A stretch of DNA of 64,000 bases from UBA7803 sp036381275 (GCA_036381275.1 DASVDC010000082.1:1-64000); one strand, 5' to 3'; counted from the stretch's first letter, positions 7,748 to 16,677 are shown. The notes: generated by a model from the sequence alone, not told the origin. Program-made: numbers and translations.

Positions 7748-8857
7748 TCACCGAGCACCAGAGAGGGCAGCGGCCGCACCCTGCACGAGATCATCGAAGA
7801 TCTGCTTTGCCGGCCGCACCTTCCTGATCATCCCGATTCCCTGCCCCGCGAACCCCGGATTCACGTCGCCCCGCTTGTCCCGGTTCGCCGCGGCCATCAC
7901 CGGCCCCGACACCACGCCCTGGAACGGCATCGGCAGCGGTTCCTGACCGTTCTGCGCCCAGTAGTCGGTCCACTTGCTGCGGATGATCCGCGCCGGCTTA
8001 CCTGTAACGGATCTCGACACCGTGGTTCCTTCCTCGGTCGCCTCGATGATCGCCTGCTTCTGGAAGTCGGCGATCATCGCTTCCTCTGAGGCGAGGAACA
8101 CCGAGCCGAGCCAGACGCCCTGGGCGCCGAGCATGAACGCGGCGGCGATGCCGCGGCCGTCGACGATGCCGCCGGCGCCGAGCACCGGAATGTCACCGAC
8201 GGCGTCCACCACCTGCGGGATCAGCGCCATCGTGCCGATCGGCGAATTGTGCCCGCCGCCGTCGTGGCCCTGGGCGACGATGATGTCGAGGCCCGAGGAC
8301 TTCACCTGGATCGCGTGGCGCACCGCGCCGACCACGGCCATCACCTTGGTGCCGTTCGCGTGCAGGCGCTCCATCCAGGGGCCCGGGTTGCCGAGTCCGG
8401 AGGCGTACACCGGCACGCGCTCCTCGATCACCACCTCCATCTGCGCGTCGAAGAACTCCTTCGTGAGCGGCGCAGGCTCGCCCGGCTCGCGGCGCCGACG
8501 CAACGTCTCCGGATCGACCGGGGCGAGGCCCTCCCGTTCCATGAACGCCTGCGCGAACGCCTGCATCTCCGGCAGCCGCTCCGCCGGGTCCGGGCCGCCG
8601 TGCGCCTTCTCGGCGGCGCGGCGCACCGACGCGGGCAGCAGCGTGTCGACGCCGAACGGCTTGTCCGTCAGCTCCCGCGTGCGGCGGATCCATTCCCGAA
8701 GCTGCTTCGGCCCGCAGGCGGCGGCACCGAGCACTCCGAGCCCGCCGGCGTTGGACACGGCCGCCGCCAGCTCCGGACCGCTGGCACCGCCCATACCGGC
8801 CAGCACGATCGGGTATTCGATCTCGAGAATCTCACAGACGCGGGTCTTCAGGTTCAT
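7748..8857 (-). CDS. Nitronate monooxygenase / NMO-family FMN-dependent enzyme
   Basis: A 369-aa TIM-barrel flavoprotein of the 2-nitropropane dioxygenase/nitronate monooxygenase family. Conserved segments include the N-terminal YPIVLAGMGGASGPELAAAVS, the flavin-phosphate region GAGGIVDGRGIAAAFMLGAQGVWLGSVFL, and AQGHDGGGHNSPIG holding the family's active-site His. The family oxidises alkyl nitronates; several members act on other substrates, so the substrate is open. The ATG (8855-8857) overlaps the stop codon of the upstream flavin reductase as TGATG, so the two are coupled and the reductase plausibly serves the same pathway. The gene converges with the PEP-CTERM gene. Confidence 0.88.
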   Translation of the reverse strand: MNLKTRVCEILEIEYPIVLAGMGGASGPELAAAVSNAGGLGVLGAAACGPKQLREWIRRTRELTDKPFGVDTLLPASVRRAAEKAHGGPDPAERLPEMQAFAQAFMEREGLAPVDPETLRRRREPGEPAPLTKEFFDAQMEVVIEERVPVYASGLGNPGPWMERLHANGTKVMAVVGAVRHAIQVKSSGLDIIVAQGHDGGGHNSPIGTMALIPQVVDAVGDIPVLGAGGIVDGRGIAAAFMLGAQGVWLGSVFLASEEAMIADFQKQAIIEATEEGTTVSRSVTGKPARIIRSKWTDYWAQNGQEPLPMPFQGVVSGPVMAAANRDKRGDVNPGFAGQGIGMIRKVRPAKQIFDDLVQGAAAALSGAR

Positions 8858-9399
8858 CAACGTGTCACTCCCTCGAAGCGGCCGTAGGAGCCGCGGAAGA
8901 ACAGCAGCGGCGAGCCTTCCGGATCGAGAATCTTCACGTCCCGCACCAGGCCCAGCACGATCGTGTGGTCGCCGGCGTCGTGCTCGGCGTAGAGGTCGCA
9001 GTCGACGTAGGCGAGCACCCCGTCCAGCACCGGCGAGCCGGTCACGCCCGGACGCCAGTCGAGCGCCGCGAACTTGTCGATCCCCGACTGCGCGAACACG
9101 TCGCAGATCGGCTTCTGGTCCGCCGCGAGGATGTTCACGCAGAAGCTGCCGGATTCGCGCAGCTTCGGCCAGCTCGTGCTGGTCTTCGCCGGACACAAGA
9201 GCACCAGCGGCGGATCGAGCGACACCGACGAGAACGACTGCGCCGCGAAACCCGCCGGCTGACCCTTCACGCAGCCGGTGGCGATCACGACGCCGGTGCA
9301 GAACTGACCCAGGGTGTTGCGGAACGCCCGCGGATCCGGTCCATCCGATGCTTGCCCCACTCGCGCTCCCCGCTGTATCGAATCGGTCACTATAGCCAT
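8857..9399 (-). CDS. Flavin reductase-like (FMN-binding split-barrel) protein
   Basis: A protein of about 167-180 aa of the flavin reductase/HpaC-like family, which supplies reduced flavin to a monooxygenase. Motifs are DPRAFRNTLGQFCTGVVIATG, the flavin-binding segment GFAAQSFSSVSLDPPLVL, and the C-terminal FFRGSYGRF. The 9399 ATG has a weak ribosome-binding site. A GTG at 9358-9360 is preceded by GGGGAG at 5 nt, and a -10-like TATAGT lies between the two, so the shorter form (167 aa) may be the true product. The end overlaps the nitronate monooxygenase start as TGATG. The gene is divergent from an acyl-CoA dehydrogenase. Confidence 0.85.
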   Translation of the reverse strand: MAIVTDSIQRGARVGQASDGPDPRAFRNTLGQFCTGVVIATGCVKGQPAGFAAQSFSSVSLDPPLVLLCPAKTSTSWPKLRESGSFCVNILAADQKPICDVFAQSGIDKFAALDWRPGVTGSPVLDGVLAYVDCDLYAEHDAGDHTIVLGLVRDVKILDPEGSPLLFFRGSYGRFEGVTR

Positions 9400-9410
9400 C
9401 GCCCACGGGC

Positions 9411-9440
9411 CTGACCACGGCCGGGCCGTTTCGCTACAAT
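9411..9440 (+). promoter_or_regulatory. Candidate sigma-70 promoter for the acyl-CoA dehydrogenase
   Basis: CTGACC (9411-9416) and TACAAT (9435-9440) are separated by 18 bp and lie 31 nt before the GTG start at 9472. On the opposite strand TGGTCA and TATAGT, 17 bp apart, could serve the flavin reductase, so the two promoters would overlap back to back. Confidence 0.45.
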
Positions 9441-9471
9441 CCCGGCCTTTGCTCGCTTGCAGGAGACGCCG

Positions 9472-10665
9472 GTGGCCGACCTCGACACCTTCCGCGAAGA
9501 AGTCCGATCCTGGCTGGAGGCGAACTGCCCTCCGTCGATGCGCACCCCGATGCCGGAAAACGAAACCGTCTGGGGCGGCCGCCGTGAGCGGTTCGTGAAC
9601 CCGGATTCGAAGGTCTGGCTCGAGCGCATGGCCGAGCGCGGCTGGACGGCACCGACCTGGCCCAAGGAGTACGGCGGCGGCGGGCTCAGCCCCGACGAAG
9701 ACCGCGTGCTGCAGCAGGAGCTGCGCCGCATCAACGCGCGTCCGCCGCTGCAGAGCTTCGGCCTGTGGATGCTCGGCCCAGCGCTGCTCGAGTTCGCGAA
9801 CGAAGAGCAGAAGCGCGAGCACCTGCCGAAGATCGTGCGCGGCGAGATCCGCTGGTGCCAGGGCTACTCCGAGCCCGGCGCCGGCTCGGACCTCGCGGGC
9901 CTGCGCACCCGGGCCGAAGACAAGGGCGACTACTTCCTGGTGAACGGCTCGAAGATCTGGACGTCGTACGCGGATCAGGCCGACTGGATCTTCTGCCTGG
10001 TGCGCACCGATCCCGACGCCCCGAAGCACCAGGGCATCAGCTTCCTGCTGTTCGACATGGAGTCGGAAGGCGTGAGCGTCTCGCCGATCCGCCTGATCAG
10101 CGGCGCCTCGCCGTTCTGCCAGACCTTCTTCGACAACGTGAAGGTACCGAAGCGGAACCTCGTCGGTGAGCTGAACAAGGGCTGGACCATCGCCAAGCGC
10201 CTGCTGCAGCACGAGCGGCAGATGATCTCGGGCATCGGCGGCATGTCGGCGCTCGGCGGCTCCGGCCGCTCCGTCCAGGATTACGCGAAGGAGTACCTCG
10301 GCGAGCGGGACGGCCGCATCGCCGATCCGGTGCTGCGCCAGAAGGTGGCCGCGCACCGGATCAACGACAAGGCCTTCCAGCTCACCCTCGCGCGCGGCGC
10401 CGAGGAGGCGAAGGCGGGCAAGAGCGACGGCAACCTGGCCAGCATGTTCAAGTACTACGGCTCGGAGCAGAACAAGCGCAAGTTCGAGCTGCTGCTCGAG
10501 ATCATGGGCAGCCGCAGCCTCGGCTGGGAAGGTGAGCCGTTCACCGACCGTGAGCTCGGCACCACCCGGCAGTGGCTGCGCTCGAAGGCCAACTCCATCG
10601 AAGGCGGCACCAGCGAAGTGCAGCTCAACGTGATCGCGAAGCGCGTGCTCGGCCTGCCGGACTGA
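9472..10665 (+). CDS. Acyl-CoA dehydrogenase family protein
   Basis: A 397-aa FAD-dependent dehydrogenase that introduces a trans-2 double bond into an acyl-CoA. The N-terminal helical domain contains WPKEYGGGGLSPDEDRVLQQE. The FAD/substrate loop is CQGYSEPGAGSDLAGLRT. The middle beta domain includes VNGSKIWTSYADQADW, and the C-terminal helices end with IEGGTSEVQLNVIAKRVLGLP. I chose the GTG at 9472 because AGGAG lies 6-7 nt upstream; a TTG at 9457 is also in frame. The chain specificity cannot be read. It is divergent from the flavin reductase/nitronate monooxygenase pair and followed by a complex REP. Confidence 0.9.
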   Translation: MADLDTFREEVRSWLEANCPPSMRTPMPENETVWGGRRERFVNPDSKVWLERMAERGWTAPTWPKEYGGGGLSPDEDRVLQQELRRINARPPLQSFGLWMLGPALLEFANEEQKREHLPKIVRGEIRWCQGYSEPGAGSDLAGLRTRAEDKGDYFLVNGSKIWTSYADQADWIFCLVRTDPDAPKHQGISFLLFDMESEGVSVSPIRLISGASPFCQTFFDNVKVPKRNLVGELNKGWTIAKRLLQHERQMISGIGGMSALGGSGRSVQDYAKEYLGERDGRIADPVLRQKVAAHRINDKAFQLTLARGAEEAKAGKSDGNLASMFKYYGSEQNKRKFELLLEIMGSRSLGWEGEPFTDRELGTTRQWLRSKANSIEGGTSEVQLNVIAKRVLGLPD

Positions 10666-10717
10666 ATCGGCCGATTCTCCGACGCGGACGCCCGGCATGA
10701 CCTAAACTGTCAGGAAA

Positions 10718-10827
10718 CTGTGGGAGCGGCGCCACGACTGTGGGAGCGGCCACGACTGTGGGAGCGGCCTCCGGCCGCGAACCCCGGATGTGCGCTCGCG
10801 GTTCGCGGCCCGGAGGCCGCTCCCACA
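10718..10827. repeat. REP-like element, copy 3, with three tandem left ends
   Basis: The left end CTGTGGGAGCGGC occurs three times in a row (10718, 10738, 10756) before one complete inverted repeat that closes at 10827. The right arm carries one extra C (GCGGCCCGGAGG). It fills the gap between the acyl-CoA dehydrogenase and lemA, so it forms part of the lemA upstream region. The stuttered ends look like the product of slippage or repeated one-ended insertion. Confidence 0.85.
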
Positions 10828-10852
10828 TGGTGATCAGCTCGGGAGAAGGCTC

Positions 10853-11446
10853 ATGGAAACGATCATCGTCCTCGTCGTTCTGGCCGCGCTCGGGTTCTAC
10901 CTGGTGGCGATCTACAACCGCCTGGTGAGCCTGCGCAACCGCTTCCAGAACGCGTTCGCTCAGATCGAGGTGCAACTCAAGCGCCGCTACGACCTGATCC
11001 CGAACCTGGTGGAGACGGCCAAGGCCTACATGAGCCATGAGCGCGAGACCCTGGAGGCCGTGATCGCGGCGCGCAACCAGGCGCTCGCCGGGCTGCAGGC
11101 CGCGGCCCGCGATCCGGGCAATGCCGAGGCGATCAAGCAGCTCGCCGGGGCCGAGGGTGCCCTCGGCGGCGCGCTCGGTCGGCTGAACGTGGTGATGGAA
11201 GCCTACCCGGATCTGAAGGCCAACCAGAACATGATGCAGCTCTCCGAAGAGCTCACCAGCACCGAGAACCGCGTCGCGTTCGCACGTCAGGCCTACAACG
11301 ACCAGGTACTGGCGTACAACACCTACCGGCAATCGTTTCCGCCGGTGGTGTTCGCAGGCTTGTTCGGGCACCGCGACGACGCCGCGCTGCTCGAGTACGA
11401 GGATCGGGCGCAGATCCAGAGCGCACCGAAGGTCTCGTTCTCCTGA
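10853..11446 (+). CDS. lemA: LemA family protein
   Basis: A 197-aa membrane protein with a single N-terminal membrane helix (about residues 3-20, TIIVLVVLAALGFYLVAIYN) followed by a long helical-bundle domain. Signature segments are IEVQLKRRYDLIPNLVETAKAYMSHE and VAFARQAYNDQVLAYNTY. LemA proteins are widespread envelope proteins of poorly defined role, often encoded beside M48 proteases or TPM-domain proteins. Here an M48 protease follows after 24 nt on the same strand. The ATG at 10853 is preceded by GGGAGAAGG. Confidence 0.92.
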   Translation: METIIVLVVLAALGFYLVAIYNRLVSLRNRFQNAFAQIEVQLKRRYDLIPNLVETAKAYMSHERETLEAVIAARNQALAGLQAAARDPGNAEAIKQLAGAEGALGGALGRLNVVMEAYPDLKANQNMMQLSEELTSTENRVAFARQAYNDQVLAYNTYRQSFPPVVFAGLFGHRDDAALLEYEDRAQIQSAPKVSFS

Positions 11447-11470
11447 CGACAGGAGCGACTCGGACCGGCT

Positions 11471-13468
11471 TTGGACTTCTTCCACGCCCAGGACAACGCG
11501 CGGCGCAGCACCTGGCGCCTGGTGGCGCTGTTCGTCGCCGCCGTCGTCAGCCTGGTGCTGCTGACCAACCTGCTGGTCGCGGCCGTCTACGCCTGGGCAT
11601 CGAACCATCTGCAGCCCGGACGGCTCGACCTGGGGACGATGCTCGCGAACCTGCCGGCCGGCTACTGGGCGACGATCAGCCTCGGCGTCGTCGGCGTGAT
11701 CGCGCTGGCCAGCGGCGTCCGGTACCTGCAGGTGCGCAGCGGCGGGCGCGCCATTGCGGAGGCGTTGGGCGGCCGGCTGCTCCAGCACGGCACCGGCGAT
11801 CTTCGCGAGCAGCGCCTGCTGAACGTGGTGGAGGAGATGGCCATCGCCTCCGGCATGCCGGTGCCGCCCGTGTACCTGATCGAGGAGCCCAGCATCAATG
11901 CGTTCGCCGCCGGGTTCGGGACCGACGATGCGGTGATCGGGGTGAACCGCGGCACGCTCGAGCACCTGAATCGCGAAGAGCTGCAGGGGGTGATCGGCCA
12001 CGAGTTCAGTCACGTCCTGAACGGTGACAGCCGGATCAATCTGCGCCTGATCGCGGTGCTGCACGGCATCCTGTTCATCGGCCTGCTCGGCCGCGGCATC
12101 CTCTACGGCGTCGGGCGCGGAGCCGGTCACGGCCGCAGCCGTCGCAGCGGCTCGAGCGCCGCCGGCCCGGCGCTGGCGCTCGGCCTGGGTCTTCTGGTGA
12201 TCGGCTACGCCGGCACGTTCTTCGGCAACCTGATCAAGGCCGCGGTCAGCCGCCAGCGCGAGTACCTGGCAGACGCCGCGGCGGTGCAGTTCACCCGCAA
12301 CCCGTACGGCATCGCGGGTGCGCTGAAGAAGATCGGCGGGCACAGTGCCGGCTCGATCATGCGGAGCAGCGCGGCCCGGGAAGCGAGCCACATCTTCTTC
12401 GGCCAGGCGCAGCGCGTCTGGCTCGGTAGCTGGATGGCCACGCACCCGCCGCTCGAGCGGCGCATCCGGGCGCTCGATCCGCACTGGGACGGCACCTACC
12501 CGGTGCTCGCCGCGAACGGCGCGGCGCCCGCGCAGCCCGGTGCCGCCGAGACCGCTGGCGTCGCGGCGCTCGCCGACGTCGCGGCACCGCCGGCCGAAAC
12601 ATCGGCCGCCGCTTCGCCGGTGGAGGACGCGCTGGAAGTGCTCGCGTCGCCCGACGAGGTCGCCGCGGCGGTCGGCCGGCTCGACCAGAGCTCGCTCGAC
12701 AGCGCGGTGCGGCTGATCGACGGTCTGCCGGTGGCCCTGCGCGACGCCGCACACGATCCTTTCTTCGCCCGGGCGCTGCTCCTCGCCTTGGTGCTCGGCG
12801 GTTCGGCCAACCACCGTCAACGTCAGGGCGCCGCGCTGCACCAGCGCGCGCTGGTGCCCGAGGTGGATCGGCTCGCGCCGCTTGCGGCCGGCCTGCACGA
12901 GCAGCAGAAGCTGACCTTGGTGGAAATGGCGGTGCCGGCGCTGAAGCAGCTTTCACCGGCGCAATACCGGCACTTCATCGACGACCTGATCGGCCTGATC
13001 AAATCCGACCGCCGCATCGACCTGTTCGAGTGGGTGCTGCACCGCGTGCTGGTCAAGGAGTTGAAGCCGCACTTCGAAGGCGAGACGCGCGAGCGCCGGA
13101 CGAGCGACCTCGCGGCACTGCGCGCCGAGGCCCTGGTGCTGCTGTCGGCGCTCGCCCGCGAAGGGGGCCGCTCGCCGGCGGAGACCGGGCACGCGTTCGC
13201 GGTCGGGCTCGATGCGCTCGGGGCCGAGGGTGACCTCGATGCGGCGGACGATCCGAACTTCGCGCGCCTGAATCAGGCGCTCGTTCGGCTGCGTACCGTG
13301 AAGCCGCTGCAGAAACCTCGGCTGATCAAAGCCTGCGCGGCCACCGCGCTCGCGGACGGGCACGTCTCGCCGCGCGAAGGCGCGCTGCTGCAGGGCATCG
13401 CCGCGGCGCTCGACTGCCCGCTGCCGCCGTCGATCTACGCCGCCCGCCGGTCCGCCGAGGCGGGTTAG
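11471..13468 (+). CDS. M48 family zinc metallopeptidase with long C-terminal extension
   Basis: A 665-aa HtpX/Ste24-like membrane protease. A TTG start (11471) gives the family's usual N-terminus MDFFHAQDNARRST. Two membrane segments (about 19-41 and 58-80) precede the catalytic domain with HEFSH at residues 177-181 and the third zinc ligand in REYLADAAAVQF. Two more hydrophobic segments lie between them. About half the protein, after WLGSWMATHPPLERRI, is a soluble extension unlike HtpX: an Ala/Pro-rich linker and then a helical domain with a TerB-like flavour near the end (ATALADGHVSPREGALLQGIAAAL). Pairing with LemA points to envelope protein quality control. The TTG has only a distant AGGAG. 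Confidence 0.9.
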   Translation: MDFFHAQDNARRSTWRLVALFVAAVVSLVLLTNLLVAAVYAWASNHLQPGRLDLGTMLANLPAGYWATISLGVVGVIALASGVRYLQVRSGGRAIAEALGGRLLQHGTGDLREQRLLNVVEEMAIASGMPVPPVYLIEEPSINAFAAGFGTDDAVIGVNRGTLEHLNREELQGVIGHEFSHVLNGDSRINLRLIAVLHGILFIGLLGRGILYGVGRGAGHGRSRRSGSSAAGPALALGLGLLVIGYAGTFFGNLIKAAVSRQREYLADAAAVQFTRNPYGIAGALKKIGGHSAGSIMRSSAAREASHIFFGQAQRVWLGSWMATHPPLERRIRALDPHWDGTYPVLAANGAAPAQPGAAETAGVAALADVAAPPAETSAAASPVEDALEVLASPDEVAAAVGRLDQSSLDSAVRLIDGLPVALRDAAHDPFFARALLLALVLGGSANHRQRQGAALHQRALVPEVDRLAPLAAGLHEQQKLTLVEMAVPALKQLSPAQYRHFIDDLIGLIKSDRRIDLFEWVLHRVLVKELKPHFEGETRERRTSDLAALRAEALVLLSALAREGGRSPAETGHAFAVGLDALGAEGDLDAADDPNFARLNQALVRLRTVKPLQKPRLIKACAATALADGHVSPREGALLQGIAAALDCPLPPSIYAARRSAEAG

Positions 13469-13500
13469 ACTCTACGCCCCGCAACGCACGGTGACGCCCG

Positions 13501-14226
13501 ATGACTGCACACGATCGCGTGTACCGCGACGCGCGCCCGTACATCGCCGACTTCGCGTTCGACGAGAGCGTCGCGGCCGTGTTCCCGGACATGATCCGCC
13601 GCTCCGTGCCGGGCTACGAGACGGTGATTCCGCTGACGGGCCTGCTCGCCGCCCGGGCGCTGCGGACCGCCCCGGGTGATGCGCTCGCCTACGATCTCGG
13701 CTGCTCTCTCGGCGCGACCACGCTCGCGCTGCTGCGCGAGCTCGGCGACCACCCCGGCCGGGTGATCGCGGTCGACAACGCGCCTGCGATGATCGAGCGC
13801 GCGCGCACGCTGAACGCCGACCCGCGGATCACCTGGGTCTGCGCCGACATCCGCGATCTGCCGCTCGAGCCGTGCCGGGTCGTGACGCTGAACTACGTGC
13901 TGCAGTTCGTGCCGCCGGAGGACCGGCTGGCGGTGCTCCGCCGCATCCGTGACGCGCTGGTGCCCGATGGCCTGCTGCTCTTGTCGGAGAAGATCCGCTT
14001 CGACGATCCGGACACGCAGCGCGACTACGAAGCCGCGCACCTCGATTACAAGCGCGCCAACGGTTACTCCGAGCTCGAGATCAGTCAGAAGCGCACCGCG
14101 CTCGAGAACGTGATGATCGTCGACACCGAAGACACCCATCGGGCGCGTCTCGCGCAGGCCGGCTTCACCCGGGTCCGCAAGTGGTATCAGTGCCTGAACT
14201 GGGCGTCCTTCGAGGCGCGGCCTTGA
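13501..14226 (+). CDS. cmoA: Carboxy-S-adenosyl-L-methionine synthase CmoA
   Basis: CmoA converts SAM and prephenate into carboxy-SAM, the donor used by CmoB to make 5-oxyacetyluridine at position 34 of tRNA. The 241-aa length matches the family. The N-terminal DRVYRDARPYIADFAFDESVAAVFPDMIRRSVPGY and the Rossmann motif DLGCSLGATTL are characteristic, as is the C-terminal RKWYQCLNWASF. It is encoded directly before cmoB with a TTGA overlap, the normal gammaproteobacterial arrangement. Confidence 0.95.
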   Translation: MTAHDRVYRDARPYIADFAFDESVAAVFPDMIRRSVPGYETVIPLTGLLAARALRTAPGDALAYDLGCSLGATTLALLRELGDHPGRVIAVDNAPAMIERARTLNADPRITWVCADIRDLPLEPCRVVTLNYVLQFVPPEDRLAVLRRIRDALVPDGLLLLSEKIRFDDPDTQRDYEAAHLDYKRANGYSELEISQKRTALENVMIVDTEDTHRARLAQAGFTRVRKWYQCLNWASFEARP

Positions 14227-15158
14227 GCGGCACGCTCGCTCTCGCGCTGCCGGAGGAGCTCGAGGCGCTGGCGCCGCTGGTGGCCGAGCGGCTCTCGCCC
14301 GCCGCGCACGGCGACCTGCCCGGGTGGCTGGCCGCGCTCGCGGCGCTGCCCGAGCTGACCGCGACGGAGGTGCGGCTCGACGACCGGGTCACCGTGGACG
14401 GCCCGGTGACGCGCGCCGAACGCGACCGGTTGAAGGCAGCGCTCCACGCGCTGCACCCGTGGCGCAAAGGGCCGTTCGAGCTGTTCGGTGTGCACGTCGA
14501 CAGCGAATGGCGCTCCGACTGGAAGTGGCGCCGGGTCGCGCCCCATCTCGACGACCTGCGCGGCCGCCGGGTGCTCGACGTCGGCTGCGGCAACGGCTAC
14601 TTCGGCTGGCGCATGCTCGGCGCCGGCGCGGCGCACGTCGTCGGCATCGATCCGTCGGCGCTCTACTGTCTGCAGCACCAGGCGGTGAGCCGCTACATCC
14701 GGTGCGCGGTGAACCAGGTGCTGCCGCTGCGCTTCGAGGAGCTGTCGGACGCCCGCTTCGACACGGTGTTCAGCATGGGCGTGATCTATCACCGCCGGGA
14801 CCCCGTCGATCACGCGGCGCGCCTGTTCCGCCACACGCGCCCCGGCGGGCAGGTGGTGCTGGAGTCGCTGGTGGTCGACGCGGCGGTGCCGCTGGAACCC
14901 GCGGGGCGCTACGCGCGCATGCGCAACGTCTGGCTGGTGCCGACCCCGGCCCTGCTCGAGGCGTGGCTCAGCGAAGCGGGGTTCGTCGACGTGCGGGTCG
15001 TCGACGTCGCCCCGACCAGCACCGACGAACAGCGTTCCACCGCCTGGATGCGCTTCGAATCGCTGCGCGAAGCGCTCGACCCCGAGCATCCGGACCGCAC
15101 CGTCGAAGGCCATCCGGCACCGGTCCGCGCAGTCGCTGTCGCCCGGCGCCCGGTATAA
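14223..15158 (+). CDS. cmoB: tRNA U34 carboxymethyltransferase CmoB
   Basis: CmoB transfers the carboxymethyl group of carboxy-SAM to 5-hydroxyuridine 34 of tRNA. Family signatures are LHPWRKGPFELFGVHVD, EWRSDWKWRRVAPHL, the SAM motif LDVGCGNGYFGWRMLG, and FSMGVIYHRRDPVDH. I placed the start at TTG 14223, overlapping the cmoA stop as TTGA, which gives 311 aa against about 323 in E. coli. A GTG at 14181 inside cmoA would give 325 aa and cannot be excluded. It ends 7 nt before the next small gene. Confidence 0.94.
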   Translation: MSGTLALALPEELEALAPLVAERLSPAAHGDLPGWLAALAALPELTATEVRLDDRVTVDGPVTRAERDRLKAALHALHPWRKGPFELFGVHVDSEWRSDWKWRRVAPHLDDLRGRRVLDVGCGNGYFGWRMLGAGAAHVVGIDPSALYCLQHQAVSRYIRCAVNQVLPLRFEELSDARFDTVFSMGVIYHRRDPVDHAARLFRHTRPGGQVVLESLVVDAAVPLEPAGRYARMRNVWLVPTPALLEAWLSEAGFVDVRVVDVAPTSTDEQRSTAWMRFESLREALDPEHPDRTVEGHPAPVRAVAVARRPV

Positions 15159-15165
15159 TGGCGCG

Positions 15166-15540
15166 ATGGTGCTCGGCCTCCTTCCGCTGTCGTTCCGCTT
15201 CCGCGGCAAGCTCCGTCGGCTGCGCGACATCTACCAGTGCTTCCTGGACCATCCGAACACGGGCCTGCATCCGACCCAGATCGCGCGCTACACCGGGATC
15301 CCGTTCGCCGAGGTGAGCAACCGCCTGCAGGCGACGCCGGAGATGTTCGTCAAGCTGCCGCGCCGCGACGGCGTCACCCGCTACCGGCTCACCACCTCGA
15401 TGACGGCGCGGAGCCCCGAGCAGGTGGAGCGGTTCCTGCTCGAGCAGTCGCGGCGCGAGTCGCTGATCCTGTACGCGTTCGGCGCCATGCTGGTGCTGCT
15501 GCTGCTGATCGTGGTGATCCTCGTGGCGCCGGCGGTGTAG
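15166..15540 (+). CDS. Small protein with helix-turn-helix-like N-terminus and C-terminal membrane helix
   Basis: A 124-aa protein that I do not recognise. Residues 15-70 look like a winged helix (RGKLRRLRDIYQCFLDHPN, HPTQIARYTGIPFAEVSNRLQAT, then a wing KLPRRDGVTRYRL). Residues 100-122 are a strong membrane helix (LILYAFGAMLVLLLLIVVILVAPAV), so it is probably a tail-anchored protein with its helix-turn-helix domain in the cytoplasm. It follows cmoB by 7 nt and precedes an acyl-CoA dehydrogenase by 4 nt, so all may share a transcript. Membrane-tethered transcription control is possible but unproven. Confidence 0.72.
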   Translation: MVLGLLPLSFRFRGKLRRLRDIYQCFLDHPNTGLHPTQIARYTGIPFAEVSNRLQATPEMFVKLPRRDGVTRYRLTTSMTARSPEQVERFLLEQSRRESLILYAFGAMLVLLLLIVVILVAPAV

Positions 15541-15544
15541 CGCG

Positions 15545-16654
15545 GTGCCCGAGCAGCTCGATTCCGCACTGCAGGCCCTCGCCGTCCACACGCGCGAATT
15601 CGCCGCCCGCGAGCTCGAACCCCGGCGCCATCGGGATCCGGCCGAGGCCCGACGCGAGATCGTCGCCGCCGCCAAGGCCGCCGGCTTCTATCCGATGACT
15701 CAGCCGAGGGCGTTCGGCGGCAGCGAAGCGTCGACGCTCGCGCTGACCGTGGTGCGCGACGAGCTCGGCGCGGCCAACGCGCCGTTTCAGGAAGCGGTGT
15801 TCGGGCCTGGCCCCGGCGTGCTCGCGGGCGTCGGCGAGCCGCTCGCAAGCTCGCACCTGGGACCCCTGCTCGCCGGCGAGAAGCGCGCCGCGTTCGGCTT
15901 CACCGAGCCCGACGACGCGGCGCACCCGACCCGCGCGGAGGTCGTCGGCGACGAGCTCGTGATCACCGGGCGCAAGTCCTACGTCACCGGCGGTGCCGAC
16001 GCCGACTTCGTGAATACTCTCGTTCAGGTGGGCGATCGCGGCCCCGCGCTGGTGGTCATCGACACCGACCGCCCCGGCGTCCAGATCGAGCGGATCTTCG
16101 CCTCGCTGGACGGCAGCCGGCACGCGGCTTTCCGCTTCGAACAGGTCCGCGTCCCCGCCGCGCATCTGATCGGCGCGCCGGGCGAAGGGCTGCCGCGGGC
16201 CTTGCGCCAGATCGGCGACACCCGCCTCGCGATCGCTGCGCACTGCGTCGGCACGATGCGCTGGGTGCTCGACTTCCTGACCAACCACCTCACCGGAACC
16301 GACCGCAGCGGCGCGCCCCGCGGCGCGAAGGAAGGCGTTCGGCTGCGCTACGCGGACGCCCGCATCGACGCACTGGCCGCGCGCAGCCTGGTCTACCGGG
16401 TCGCGCGGCTGGTCGACGGCGGCGACCGGGCCGTGAACGAAGCCATCGCCGCCAAGGTGTTCGCCACCGAGGCCGTCGCGCGTGTGGTGGACACCGCGAT
16501 CCAGCTCGTCGGCGGCCAGGCGCTGGTCGACGACCATCCCCTCGCGGTGCTGTACCGCGAGGTGCGCAGCCTCCGTCTCGCGGAAGGCGGCAACGACGTG
16601 CTGCGGCTGAACCTCGCGCGCGGCCGGCTGGAGCTGGGCGCCGGCCGGCTGTAA
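15545..16654 (+). CDS. Acyl-CoA dehydrogenase family protein (divergent)
   Basis: A 369-aa member of the acyl-CoA dehydrogenase superfamily starting with GTG at 15545, 4 nt after the small HTH-membrane gene. Recognisable parts are the N-terminal helical domain, the middle-domain segments FGFTEPDDAAHPTRAEVVGDELVITGRKSYVTGG and FEQVRVPAAHLIG, and the C-terminal VDTAIQLVGGQALVDDHPLAVLYREVRSLRLAEGGNDVLRL. The substrate is unknown. It converges with the GlxA-type regulator across 23 bp. Confidence 0.87.
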   Translation: MPEQLDSALQALAVHTREFAARELEPRRHRDPAEARREIVAAAKAAGFYPMTQPRAFGGSEASTLALTVVRDELGAANAPFQEAVFGPGPGVLAGVGEPLASSHLGPLLAGEKRAAFGFTEPDDAAHPTRAEVVGDELVITGRKSYVTGGADADFVNTLVQVGDRGPALVVIDTDRPGVQIERIFASLDGSRHAAFRFEQVRVPAAHLIGAPGEGLPRALRQIGDTRLAIAAHCVGTMRWVLDFLTNHLTGTDRSGAPRGAKEGVRLRYADARIDALAARSLVYRVARLVDGGDRAVNEAIAAKVFATEAVARVVDTAIQLVGGQALVDDHPLAVLYREVRSLRLAEGGNDVLRLNLARGRLELGAGRL

Positions 16655-16677
16655 CCGCGCTCCTCGGGGCACGCCCA

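Noticed and set aside
8857..10698. A 613-codon minus-strand frame extending far upstream of the flavin reductase
   Set aside because: Everything beyond about 9399 is antisense to the acyl-CoA dehydrogenase. Only the last 180 codons carry the flavin-reductase signature.
10718..10827. Insertion sequence ends
   Set aside because: No transposase frame lies between the arms; the structure fits a REP cluster.
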